Shown here piece after piece: positions 8,782 through 15,802 of a stretch of DNA of 23,196 nucleotides; the stretch's first letter is position 1, and each line of letters starts with the position of its first letter. Origin of the DNA: Kiritimatiellia bacterium (GTDB taxonomy: Bacteria > Verrucomicrobiota > Kiritimatiellia > SLAD01); NCBI GenBank assembly GCA_007128275.1, contig SKXR01000294.1, positions 1 to 23,196 on the forward strand. Reading direction: 5' to 3'. The notes beneath the pieces are model-generated. The model was not told the DNA's origin. It did no database searches and saw only the letters and a program-made list of their open reading frames with translations. The translations under genes were made by a program, and so were the position numbers.

Positions 8782-11094
8782 ATGGCCGTTAAAGAATTGG
8801 GTACGTTGCATTCTGTTGGGAAGGGGATTCCGCGTCTCGACGCCGACGAGAAGGTGCGTGGGTTGGCCCAATACGCGGATGACCTGAACGTGCCGGGCGC
8901 GTGGTATGGTTTCGTCGTTCGTTCCCCGGTCGCGCATGGCCGCTTGCGCGGACTCAAGAAGGACCCCGGCTTTGACTGGAGCCAAGTGGTCGTGGTGACG
9001 CCGGAAGATATACCCGGCAACAATATCGTGGATTTGATGGGCCGCGACATGCCGTTCATTGCCCACGATGTTATTCAGTATCTTGGGGAGCCGGTGGCCT
9101 TGGTGGCCGCCGCGAGCCGGCATCTGGCGCGCGTGGCCGGCAGTCATATCCGTGCGGACATCGAAGAGCTCCCGCCGCTGCTCACGCTGCAGGATATGGT
9201 GGCGCGGTACAAGGAGGATCCCGCACAACTGCACGAACTCGCCTCACAAACGATCCGCAAAGGAGACACGGAAAAGGCCCTTTCGGAAGCGGACATGGTC
9301 GTTGAGCAGGAATACTCAGCCGGGCACCAGGAACAACTCTATATCGAACCGCAGGGCATGGTCGCCATCCCCGAATCCGATGGCACGATGTTCATTCACG
9401 GCAGTATGCAGTGTCCGTATTATATCAACCCGGAACTGTGCGAGACGCTGGACATCCCCCCCGAGAAACTGCGCGTGAAGCAGTCGGCTGTGGGGGGCGC
9501 GTTCGGCGGCAAGGAAGAGTTTCCTACGCTGCTCGCGGGGTATTGCGCCCTCCTGGCTTTGAAAGCCAAACGTCCGATCAAAATCATCTACGACCGGAAT
9601 CAAGATATCCTGTACACAACCAAGAGGCATCCATCCTGGTCGCGTTACCGCGTGGGGGTGATGAAAGACGGGACCATTCACGCCATTCAAACCGAGTTCC
9701 TGCTCGATGGCGGGGCGTATACGACGTTGAGTCCCGTGGTCATGTATCGCGGCATTCTGCACGCGGCCATGGGGTATCGATGCGAGAATGTGGCCATTGA
9801 CGGTCATGTATACCGCACCAACACGTTTCCCAACGGCGCGTTCCGCGGGTTTGGCGCGCCGCAGGCGTTGTGGGCGTGGGAATCCATGATCGACGAGCTG
9901 GCCGAAGCCTGTGGCATGACGCCGCACGAGTTTCGCCTGAAGAATTGTCTGCATCAAGGCGACAGCACACCCACGGGCGGTATCCTGCGCGACAGTGTCG
10001 GTTCTCCCACCGTGTTGGAGAAGACGCTGGAACGCGCGAATTTTTCGGAGAAGCTCAAGCAATGCAGTCACGGCCGTCGCGGGGAGAAGAAATGGTACGG
10101 AATCGGCCTTTCCTTCTTTGCCCACGGGTCCGGGTTCACGGGGGACGGGGAAGCGCGCATCAAAGCAAAAGTGGCGTTGGACCTCGAACCCGGCGACGAC
10201 GGGAAGCCGGTGGTGAATGTCCGCGTCAGTTCCACGGAAATGGGGCAGGGAACCTGTACCATCCTCCCGCAAGTGGCCGCCGATGCCTTGTCGATTGATA
10301 TTCGTCACACCGCCTATCCGATGCCCGACACCTTCAAGGTGCCCGACAGCGGGCCGACGGTGGCATCGCGCACCGCGATGGTGGTGGGCAGCACCATATT
10401 CAGCGCCGGAAAGAAGATGAAAGCGGAGCTGGAGGCGTTTGTTTCGGCGGAACTTTTTGACGGGCAACCCGTGGTCTTGGAACAGGACCGCTTCTGCGGA
10501 TCGTACGGCGACAAGGAAATGTCGTTTGAAGAGGCGGCCGCTCAATACCTTTCGCGCAAAGGATCGTTGCGCGTGTACGATCAGTTCAAATTGCCGGAGT
10601 TCATCAAATGGAATCAGAAAACATTTGAGGGCGACGCCTATCCCGCCTATGCGTGGGGGTGCAACGTGGCCGAGTTGGAAGTTGATACATTGACGTTTGA
10701 GATTCGGGTGACCCGTGTCACGTCGTATTGGGATATCGGTCGCCTATTGAATCCGGTTTTGGCCAAGGGCCAGGTTGAAGGCGGTTTGGTTCAGGCGTTG
10801 GGTTACGCCATGCTTGAGAAAATCGAAATCAAGAACGGCAAATACGATGCCGACCGCATGCAGACCTATGTTATTCCGACCACGCTGGATATTCCCGAGA
10901 TGGATTTGCATTTTGTCGAGTTCCCGTACGAACACGCGCAGCCCGGCGCGAAGGGGGTGGGCGAGATCCCGATGGACGGGCTGGCGCCGGCCATCGCCAA
11001 TGCGTTGGTACAGGCCACCGGAATCCGAATGCGCGATCTGCCGATTACGCCCGAGAAACTTTTTCAGATGATGCACGAGGAGAAGACAGCCTGA
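8782..11094 (+). CDS. Molybdopterin-binding subunit, xanthine dehydrogenase/aldehyde oxidase family
   Basis: The catalytic large subunit of a molybdenum hydroxylase, which hydroxylates an N-heterocycle, purine or aldehyde using water. The N-terminal Ald_Xan_dh domain covers roughly residues 15-120. Cofactor motifs are GGAFGGKE (from residue 238), AFRGFGAPQ (from 353), STEMGQGT, and GAKGVGEIPMDG near the C-terminus, with the base Glu at about 728. DRNQDILYTTKRHP is also typical. Length is 770 residues, normal for a separate subunit. I prefer the ATG at 8782 over 8776 because GGAGG then sits about 9 nt upstream. The gene is followed by its 2Fe-2S and FAD subunits, giving Mo-FeS-FAD order. The substrate cannot be fixed from sequence. 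Confidence 0.92.
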   Translation: MAVKELGTLHSVGKGIPRLDADEKVRGLAQYADDLNVPGAWYGFVVRSPVAHGRLRGLKKDPGFDWSQVVVVTPEDIPGNNIVDLMGRDMPFIAHDVIQYLGEPVALVAAASRHLARVAGSHIRADIEELPPLLTLQDMVARYKEDPAQLHELASQTIRKGDTEKALSEADMVVEQEYSAGHQEQLYIEPQGMVAIPESDGTMFIHGSMQCPYYINPELCETLDIPPEKLRVKQSAVGGAFGGKEEFPTLLAGYCALLALKAKRPIKIIYDRNQDILYTTKRHPSWSRYRVGVMKDGTIHAIQTEFLLDGGAYTTLSPVVMYRGILHAAMGYRCENVAIDGHVYRTNTFPNGAFRGFGAPQALWAWESMIDELAEACGMTPHEFRLKNCLHQGDSTPTGGILRDSVGSPTVLEKTLERANFSEKLKQCSHGRRGEKKWYGIGLSFFAHGSGFTGDGEARIKAKVALDLEPGDDGKPVVNVRVSSTEMGQGTCTILPQVAADALSIDIRHTAYPMPDTFKVPDSGPTVASRTAMVVGSTIFSAGKKMKAELEAFVSAELFDGQPVVLEQDRFCGSYGDKEMSFEEAAAQYLSRKGSLRVYDQFKLPEFIKWNQKTFEGDAYPAYAWGCNVAELEVDTLTFEIRVTRVTSYWDIGRLLNPVLAKGQVEGGLVQALGYAMLEKIEIKNGKYDADRMQTYVIPTTLDIPEMDLHFVEFPYEHAQPGAKGVGEIPMDGLAPAIANALVQATGIRMRDLPITPEKLFQMMHEEKTA

Positions 11095-11582
11095 TGAACA
11101 AAGTCAAACGGACATGGCAAATCAACGGGGAAGAGCACCAAACGGAGATTCCGCCGGTGCGCCGTTTCCTGGACGTGTTGCGGGAGGATCTCGGACTCAA
11201 GGGCACCAAGGAAGGGTGCGGCGAAGGCGAGTGCGGCGCTTGCACGGTGATTGTGAATGGCGAAGCCGTGTTGTCCTGCATGTTGCCCGCCGGCCAAGTG
11301 CCCGAGAACGCCGAGGTGACTACCGTTGAGGGGCTGGAAAAGACGCCGGGCGGCCGCCTGTTGCAGGCGGCTTATGCCGAGAAAGGCGCGGCCCAATGCG
11401 GGTTCTGCATTCCGGGCATGATTGTGTCCTCGTATGCGATGCTCTCCCGGGATCCGTCCGCGGATCCGGCCCGTATTCGGGAAGCGCATGCGGGCAATAT
11501 TTGCCGTTGCACGGGGTATGAAAAGATTGTGGAAGCCATTCAGTCCGCCGCGGAACAATGGCCGGCTGGAACGAAAGGGTAA
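11094..11582 (+). CDS. 2Fe-2S subunit of the molybdenum hydroxylase
   Basis: The electron-transfer small subunit (162 residues) with two [2Fe-2S] clusters. The plant-ferredoxin-like N-terminal cluster uses GCGEGECGAC (Cys42, 47, 50) and Cys62. The helical C-terminal cluster uses QCGFCIPGM (Cys102, 105) and ICRCTGY (Cys137, 139). All eight ligands are present, so the subunit should be functional. Its ATG shares one base with the preceding stop (TGATG), indicating translational coupling with the molybdopterin subunit. It passes electrons from the Mo centre to the FAD subunit encoded next. Confidence 0.95.
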   Translation: MNKVKRTWQINGEEHQTEIPPVRRFLDVLREDLGLKGTKEGCGEGECGACTVIVNGEAVLSCMLPAGQVPENAEVTTVEGLEKTPGGRLLQAAYAEKGAAQCGFCIPGMIVSSYAMLSRDPSADPARIREAHAGNICRCTGYEKIVEAIQSAAEQWPAGTKG

Positions 11583-11587
11583 CCGAT

Positions 11588-12469
11588 TTGAGTATTGCAT
11601 CCACCATGACCTTTGATGATGTGGCCTGCGCCTTTCCCGCCTCGTTGCAGGAAGCCTTGGAATTGATGGCCGACGAAAAAACGCGTGGCCGGCTGTTGGC
11701 CGGCGGCACGGACCTGATGGTCCAATGGGAATCCGGCGTGTTGGCGATGCCGGAACGCGCGGTGAGCGTCAAGGCCTTGCCGGAATTGCGCACGATCGAA
11801 GAAACGGAAGCCGACGTGATCATTGGCGCGAGTGTCACGCACATGGACATCCGGCGCTCCCCCCTCACGCAAAAGCATGTTCCCTCGCTCGTGGATGCCG
11901 CCGCAACGATCGGCGGGTTTCAGATTCAGACCATGGGCACCATTGGCGGCAGCGTAGCCAACGCCAGTCCGGCGGGCGATCTGGCCCCCTCGCTGATGAT
12001 CACGGACGGCGCCGTGGTTCTGGCCAGCGTGCGCGGCGAACGCGAGGTCCCCATCACGGCTTTCTGGACCGGCTATCGAAAAACGGATATGCAGCCGGAT
12101 GAATTGATTGTTCGGTTTCGCCTGCCCAAAATGCCGGAAGGCTACCGCGAGGCGTGGCGTAAATTGGGACCGCGCCAGGCGCAAGCCATTTCCAAAGTCA
12201 TGGGCAGTTGTCGGGGCTGCGTAGAGGGCGGTGTCGTGAAATCGTTCCGTGTGGCGATTGGCAGTGTAGCGCCTACGTGTGTGCGTCTATACGACGTCGA
12301 AAAGTGGATCGAAGGCAAGAAGCTGAATGAAGGGACGCTGGCGGAAGCGGAAAAGCGGACGTCCGACAGCATCACTCCGATCGCCGACATCCGTTCCACG
12401 GCCGAATACCGCAAATGGGTCACCGGCCGCATCGTACGCGGCTTTCTGGAGCAATTCGCCGATCAGTGA
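11588..12469 (+). CDS. FAD-binding subunit of the molybdenum hydroxylase
   Basis: The flavin subunit of the hydroxylase (CO dehydrogenase/xanthine dehydrogenase medium-subunit family). FAD motifs are LLAGGTDLMVQ near the N-terminus and the paired-glycine TIGGSVANASPAGDLAPSL. The C-terminal part (VAIGSVAPTCVRL) fits the CO_deh_flav_C domain. The start is uncertain. ATG 11558 would overlap the previous gene by 25 bp without a ribosome site. TTG 11588, used here, has AAAGGG 7 nt upstream and follows the stop by 5 bp. ATG 11606 is a third option. From 11588 the protein has 293 residues, near the usual size. The stop codon lies inside the inverted repeat that follows. Confidence 0.88.
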   Translation: MSIASTMTFDDVACAFPASLQEALELMADEKTRGRLLAGGTDLMVQWESGVLAMPERAVSVKALPELRTIEETEADVIIGASVTHMDIRRSPLTQKHVPSLVDAAATIGGFQIQTMGTIGGSVANASPAGDLAPSLMITDGAVVLASVRGEREVPITAFWTGYRKTDMQPDELIVRFRLPKMPEGYREAWRKLGPRQAQAISKVMGSCRGCVEGGVVKSFRVAIGSVAPTCVRLYDVEKWIEGKKLNEGTLAEAEKRTSDSITPIADIRSTAEYRKWVTGRIVRGFLEQFADQ

Positions 12470-12523
12470 TAGCCTAAAGGCTATTACCGGTTCGACGGCC
12501 AATAGCTTATAGGCTATCACTGA
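12463..12523. repeat. Long inverted repeat at converging gene ends, probable bidirectional terminator
   Basis: A 22-bp arm (12463-12484) pairs with 12502-12523 with two mismatches, around a loop of about 17 nt. It contains the TGA of the FAD subunit and the TAA of the MocA-like gene, so both stops lie in the stem. Each arm holds a smaller hairpin of TAGCC-N4-GGCTA type. There is no long T-run, so intrinsic termination is inferred from position and stem strength. The arms look like degenerate 7-bp units. Confidence 0.7.
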
Positions 12524-13208
12524 CCTCTCCTCGCACCTTCTCCCAATCTTCCGGCGTGTTGATGTTGTGCAGAATGGCCGGGTCGTCGACGGGCAATGTT
12601 TTGGTATGCGACGCGAGAATTTCGTTGAGCGGCGTGTCGCCATCGACCTGAATCGCCATGACCTTTTCGGCGATGGTGCGCGATATCCAGACAAGATAGC
12701 CGGGTTTCCCGTCGTGCGTGGGGCGGACAACATCATGTTCCCCTGTTTCCGCAATTTCGCGTACGGCGCGCAAGGTCTCGGGTTTCATGCCCACGGCATC
12801 CACCGGCATGATAAAACAACCATCGAAGCGATCGAGCGCCTTCAGTCCGCATTGTATGGAAGTCAACCGCCCTGCGCGCCACTGTGCATTGATTACGGTG
12901 TCACAGGTCCTGAGTTCTTTTGCAATGCGTTCCGCTTCCGAGCCGAGTACGACCATCACGGGCGAACAACCGCCTCGCTTCAGGACGTCGGTTTGATGTT
13001 GAGCGAGCGGTGTACCGTCCGGCAGTCGTAGCAGGGCCTTTGGAGATCCCATCCGGCTGGAAGCGCCGGCGGCCGTAACCAAGCCGGCGTGGACGAATTC
13101 CCTCTTGTGGGCTTTCCAGGGAACCTGGGAAGGCGCCGGATACGGATGATTGATTCCGTATACCGCTTTCCAATGCTCCACCGGAATATGCTGATGCGAA
13201 CCACTCAT
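12507..13208 (-). CDS. MocA/MobA-like molybdenum cofactor nucleotidyltransferase
   Basis: An NTP-transferase of the MobA-like family. MocA members attach CMP to molybdopterin for xanthine dehydrogenase-type enzymes. The nucleotide-binding motif AGLVTAAGASSRMGSPKALL is at residues 41-60, followed by MVVLGSEAERI, the metal-site region FIMPVDAVGM (usually xxPxDxP), and RPTHDGKPGYLVWIS, which matches the GxxGxP-type substrate loop. It is convergent with the molybdenum hydroxylase operon, which supports a cofactor-supply role. An unusual feature is the roughly 40-residue N-terminal extension (HQHIPVEHWKAVYG and on); only the ATG or a nearby GTG can start it. The start codon lies in a heptamer repeat array just after gpsA. 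Length is 233 residues. Confidence 0.82.
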   Translation of the reverse strand: MSGSHQHIPVEHWKAVYGINHPYPAPSQVPWKAHKREFVHAGLVTAAGASSRMGSPKALLRLPDGTPLAQHQTDVLKRGGCSPVMVVLGSEAERIAKELRTCDTVINAQWRAGRLTSIQCGLKALDRFDGCFIMPVDAVGMKPETLRAVREIAETGEHDVVRPTHDGKPGYLVWISRTIAEKVMAIQVDGDTPLNEILASHTKTLPVDDPAILHNINTPEDWEKVRGEVSDSL

Positions 13209-13247
13209 CCATCATCCATCAACCATAAACCATTACCCCTCAACCAT
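13206..13247. repeat. Six-unit heptamer array upstream of the MocA-like gene
   Basis: Plus-strand units are CATCCAT, CATCCAT, CAACCAT, AAACCAT, TACCCCT and CAACCAT, filling the gap between gpsA and the MocA-like gene. The first unit includes the MocA-like start codon. On the coding strand five of the six units contain an ATG, spread over different frames because the period is seven. The array leaves no clear ribosome-binding site close to the start. Confidence 0.75.
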
Positions 13248-13249
13248 TC

Positions 13250-14251
13250 CTAATGATGGTCCCGTTCGGGGCGCGGTTCGCGGGTCAACAGGTTGCTGAC
13301 CGCTTCGCGCGGATCTTTCCCTTCGTGCACAATGGCGTGCACTTCGTCGGTGATCGGCACGTCGATGCCCGCTTCCGCCGCCAGTTCCCGCGCGTTCGCG
13401 CAGTTCCATACGCCTTCCGCGACCTGTTCCGTGCGTTTGAGGATCTCGTCCAAAGTGTCGCCCTTTCCAAGGGCCTCTCCGACGCGCCGGTTGCGGCTGA
13501 GTTGGCTGGTGCAGGTCACGATTAAATCGCCCATCCCGCTCAACCCGCTGAAGGTGGACGGATGCGCGCCGAGTGCGACGCCGAGTCGGGTCATTTCCGC
13601 CAGGCCGCGGGTCATGAGAGCGGCTTTCGTGTTGTCGCCGTATCCGATGCCGTCACTCACGCCCGCCGCGATGGCGATGACGTTCTTCAGTGCGCCGCCC
13701 AATTCCACGCCGATCGTGTCGTCCGAGGTGTAGACCCGGAACACCGGCGAATTGAAGATATGCTGGATGTTTTCTGCCACGGTATGATCCGAGCAGGCCG
13801 CCACCACGGCGCTCGGCACGCCGCGCGCCACTTCTTCGGCGTGGCTGGGGCCGGACAGGGCGACGACGTGATGGCCCGTCAGAATGGTTTCGGCCGTTTG
13901 GGTCATGCGTTGATGGGAATCTTTATCCAAGCCCTTGGTCACGCTGACCACGACGCTATTGCTGGTGATAAACGATTGAAAGGATTGCACCACGGACCGA
14001 TAGAACTTCGAGGGCACGGCCAGTACTACGGCGTCCGCCTCGCTCACGGCTTCCGAACGCGAAGCCGTCCAATGAAGGTCCGCGGGCAGCTCCACCCCCG
14101 GCAGGAACTTTGTGTTTTCGCCGGTGGCCTTGATGCGTTCGATGTATTCCGCAAACGGACCCCATACGCAAACCTCATGTCCGTTGCGATGCAGCACGAG
14201 CGCAAGCGCCGTGCCCCAACCGCCGTCACCGATTATGGCTATTCGTTTCAT
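13250..14251 (-). CDS. gpsA: NAD(P)-dependent glycerol-3-phosphate dehydrogenase
   Basis: A cytoplasmic enzyme that reduces dihydroxyacetone phosphate to sn-glycerol-3-phosphate, the head group precursor for phospholipids. The dinucleotide-binding motif GDGGWGTALALVLHRNGHEV is at residues 8-27. Other conserved parts are VSVTKGLDKDSHQRM, LSGPSHAEEVARGVPSAVV, the catalytic-Lys segment LGGALKNVIAIAAGVSDG and SGMGDLIVTCTSQLSRNRRVG. Length is 333 residues, normal. In many bacteria gpsA directly follows plsY; here a GxxExxY cassette separates them. No Shine-Dalgarno is visible before the ATG, but a TGGTATAAT extended -10 lies right upstream, which suggests a leaderless message. MocA-like follows 41 bp downstream. 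Confidence 0.96.
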   Translation of the reverse strand: MKRIAIIGDGGWGTALALVLHRNGHEVCVWGPFAEYIERIKATGENTKFLPGVELPADLHWTASRSEAVSEADAVVLAVPSKFYRSVVQSFQSFITSNSVVVSVTKGLDKDSHQRMTQTAETILTGHHVVALSGPSHAEEVARGVPSAVVAACSDHTVAENIQHIFNSPVFRVYTSDDTIGVELGGALKNVIAIAAGVSDGIGYGDNTKAALMTRGLAEMTRLGVALGAHPSTFSGLSGMGDLIVTCTSQLSRNRRVGEALGKGDTLDEILKRTEQVAEGVWNCANARELAAEAGIDVPITDEVHAIVHEGKDPREAVSNLLTREPRPERDHH

Positions 14252-14259
14252 AGAAGAAG

Positions 14260-14268
14260 ATTATACCA
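14260..14268 (-). promoter_or_regulatory. Extended -10 promoter element for gpsA
   Basis: Read on the minus strand this is TGG followed by a perfect TATAAT. It begins at the outer edge of the cassette's left inverted repeat. Transcription starting about 7 nt downstream would begin at or within a few bases of the gpsA ATG (14251). No good -35 is seen, which extended -10 promoters can tolerate. Confidence 0.5.
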
Positions 14269-14793
14269 CAGAGGACGCAGAGGTTTGCAGAGGTGTGGTC
14301 ATGGTGTGGGAGTATTTATTTTTCTGTGAATGCCGTCGCGTAAATGTAATTCATGAAAATTTATCAAAAGACCCAGCTCCTTCCCCGCTAATCGTAAGTA
14401 GCTCAAGAGTTGAGCATGATGGATGGGGACGATTTTTTCAACAGCCTTCAATTCGACAATTATGTGGCTATTTACCAGCAGGTCGATCCTGTAGCCGCAA
14501 TCGATGTGAACCCCTTCATACACGACGGGAAGGAGCTTCTGCTGATCCACCTTGAAGCCGCGTTGGCGAAGCTCGTGCGCGAGGCAAGCCCCGTATGCGG
14601 ATTCCAAAATACCCGGCCCAAGAGCCGTATGTACTTTCATGGACGCCGAGATGATTTCTCCGGTCAGTTCCTTGTCATTCATCTTTGCCTCTCCTTTTGG
14701 GTGGTCCGAATGAACACAGCGGTCAGCGCCTGGGGGCGGGCATAGGGTGCGCTATTCTTTCCCTCCTCTGCGAACCCCTGCGTCCTCTGTGGT
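14265..14793. mobile_element. GxxExxY cassette bounded by 29-bp inverted repeats
   Basis: The left repeat (14265-14293) and the reverse complement of the right repeat (14765-14793) agree at 27 of 29 positions. Both begin ACCACAGAGGACGCAG at their outer ends. Between them lies only one gene, the GxxExxY protein, whose stop is six bases from the left repeat. The cassette splits plsY from gpsA. No transposase is encoded, so any movement would need help in trans. Calling it mobile is inference from structure and position. Confidence 0.6.
14299..14682 (-). CDS. GxxExxY family protein
   Basis: A 127-residue protein of the GxxExxY family, which has a PD-(D/E)XK nuclease-like core but no established function. 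The name motif is seen as GILESAY (Gly24, Glu27, Tyr30) within ALGPGILESAYGACLAHEL. The nuclease-like core follows as GYRIDLLVNSHIIVELKAVE, with Asp, Glu and Lys in the expected order. The C-terminal YLRLAGKELGLLINF is also typical. The ATG has a strong AAGGAG site 9 nt upstream. The gene lies between plsY and gpsA on the same strand and is enclosed by inverted repeats, unlike its biosynthetic neighbours. Confidence 0.88.
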   Translation of the reverse strand: MNDKELTGEIISASMKVHTALGPGILESAYGACLAHELRQRGFKVDQQKLLPVVYEGVHIDCGYRIDLLVNSHIIVELKAVEKIVPIHHAQLLSYLRLAGKELGLLINFHELHLRDGIHRKINTPTP

Positions 14794-15405
14794 TCCCACC
14801 TTCTCTTTCCTGAATTCGTGTTCCGTGCCGTCGAGCAGGCGTTTGATATTGCTGCGGTGCCTCCAGATGATCAGCATGCCCAGGATCGTGAGGATGATGG
14901 GCAGGACCAGGTTCTCCGCTCCATACAACCACCAACTTGCGGCGGGGATCGCAATGGCGGCGCCGATGGAAGCGAGGGAAACATAGCGGGTGATCACAAA
15001 CAGCGCGATCCACGTTGCCAGCCCGACTCCCACGGCCGGCGGCGCCACGCCCAGGAGGACGCCCGCGCTGGTGGCCACGCCTTTCCCTCCTCTGAACCGT
15101 AGATACACCGGCCAATTATGGCCGGCAATCGCCGCGCATCCGTACAGCAGCCCGGCGTTTTCCGGGAGTTGCTCAACGGGCCATATCAACGGGAAGAGAA
15201 AGACGGGAAGGAACCCTTTCAGCACATCGCACGTAAAGGTCATCGCGCCCAGCCCTTTGCTGACGGACCGAAACACGTTGGTCGCGCCGACATTGCCGCT
15301 GCCGACCTGGCGAATGTCTACGCCTTTCATGCGGGAAAGCAGAAGTGCAAACGGGATCGCCCCGATCAGATACGCGACTAGGAATAGAACCAACATGAGC
15401 AACAT
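14752..15405 (-). CDS. plsY: Glycerol-3-phosphate acyltransferase PlsY
   Basis: An integral membrane acyltransferase that transfers an acyl group from acyl-phosphate to glycerol-3-phosphate, the first step of phosphatidic acid synthesis. It has several membrane helices and the three PlsY motifs: VGSGNVGATNVFR (about 34-46), GHNWPVYLRFRGGKGVAT (95-112) and WRHRSNIKRLLDGTEHEF near the C-terminus. The ATG has AGGA about 8 nt upstream. At 217 residues it is slightly long because the last residues after HEFRKEKVG (TTEDAGVRRGGKE) are read from the right inverted repeat of the adjacent cassette. Its product pathway joins gpsA, which supplies glycerol-3-phosphate. Confidence 0.95.
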   Translation of the reverse strand: MLLMLVLFLVAYLIGAIPFALLLSRMKGVDIRQVGSGNVGATNVFRSVSKGLGAMTFTCDVLKGFLPVFLFPLIWPVEQLPENAGLLYGCAAIAGHNWPVYLRFRGGKGVATSAGVLLGVAPPAVGVGLATWIALFVITRYVSLASIGAAIAIPAASWWLYGAENLVLPIILTILGMLIIWRHRSNIKRLLDGTEHEFRKEKVGTTEDAGVRRGGKE

Positions 15406-15567
15406 GGCATCATCCTACTATTTTAAAGGGGGCGTGAATAGAGCCTTTTTGAAGGGCCTCGACGGTGTCCTCGCGCGGTTATATGGACCGGCATGACGAC
15501 GCGAGACATTGGCGATCAAGTCCGCTCCGTTTCCCAATCGGATCGTTCGGCAAACGACACATTCCAC

Positions 15568-15637
15568 GATCAATAAAATTGACGATCGTCAATTCTACTG
15601 ATAATCGAAAAAACTGACGATCGTCAATTTTATTGAA
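15568..15637. promoter_or_regulatory. Second paired palindromic operator, upstream of the his/trp operon
   Basis: Two palindromic cores, TTGACGATCGTCAA (15579-15592) and CTGACGATCGTCAA (15614-15627), have centres 35 bp apart, exactly as at 2841-2910. Aligned on the strand facing the regulated gene, the two 70-bp sites agree at 59 positions without gaps. Both have CTGATAATC between the cores. A TTGACG/GATAAT pair (15579-15584, 15600-15605; spacer only 15 bp) could be part of the promoter. The site lies 154 bp upstream of the leader ORF ATG (measured from its left end), and plsY starts 163 bp to its left on the other strand. Confidence 0.78.
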
Positions 15638-15720
15638 TCTGGGGGAGGTAAGCGTCGGGGTGGGCGTGCCGCAAAAAGGCCTTGCCTCATCCGCCCCATT
15701 TCGGCAGACTGCCCGGCAAC

Positions 15721-15780
15721 ATGAACAATCTTTGGTGGCATCACGACGAAGACGGGGCGGTTCTCCTGACGGAGAATTGA
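15721..15780 (+). CDS. Putative Trp/His leader peptide
   Basis: A 19-residue ORF, MNNLWWHHDEDGAVLLTEN, with two Trp codons followed by two His codons (15733-15744). It ends 22 nt before an intrinsic terminator and precedes hisF-hisI-trpE-trpG. Leader peptides of trp and his operons carry runs of their own amino acid; here both appear together in front of an operon with genes of both pathways. The weak point is initiation: no good Shine-Dalgarno precedes the ATG. An in-frame TTG at 15682 could lengthen it. A strong GGGGGAGG at 15641-15648 instead points to a GTG in another frame (15660-15818) without regulatory codons. Expression is therefore unproven. Confidence 0.6.
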   Translation: MNNLWWHHDEDGAVLLTEN

Positions 15781-15802
15781 CGGTCTTGGACTGTGCGGAT
15801 GC

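Noticed and set aside
9316..10545. 409-residue antisense frame opposite the Mo subunit
   Set aside because: The plus strand has clear catalytic motifs; the antisense product matches nothing and has shadow-like composition.
13562..14329. 255-residue plus-strand frame opposite gpsA
   Set aside because: gpsA on the minus strand has all family motifs; the opposite frame lacks any.
2841..15637. The two 70-bp double palindromes as inverted ends of a 12.7-kb mobile element
   Set aside because: They are in opposite orientation, but no transposase or integrase lies between them. One abuts a repressor start, and the tandem 35-bp pairing fits operators better than element ends.
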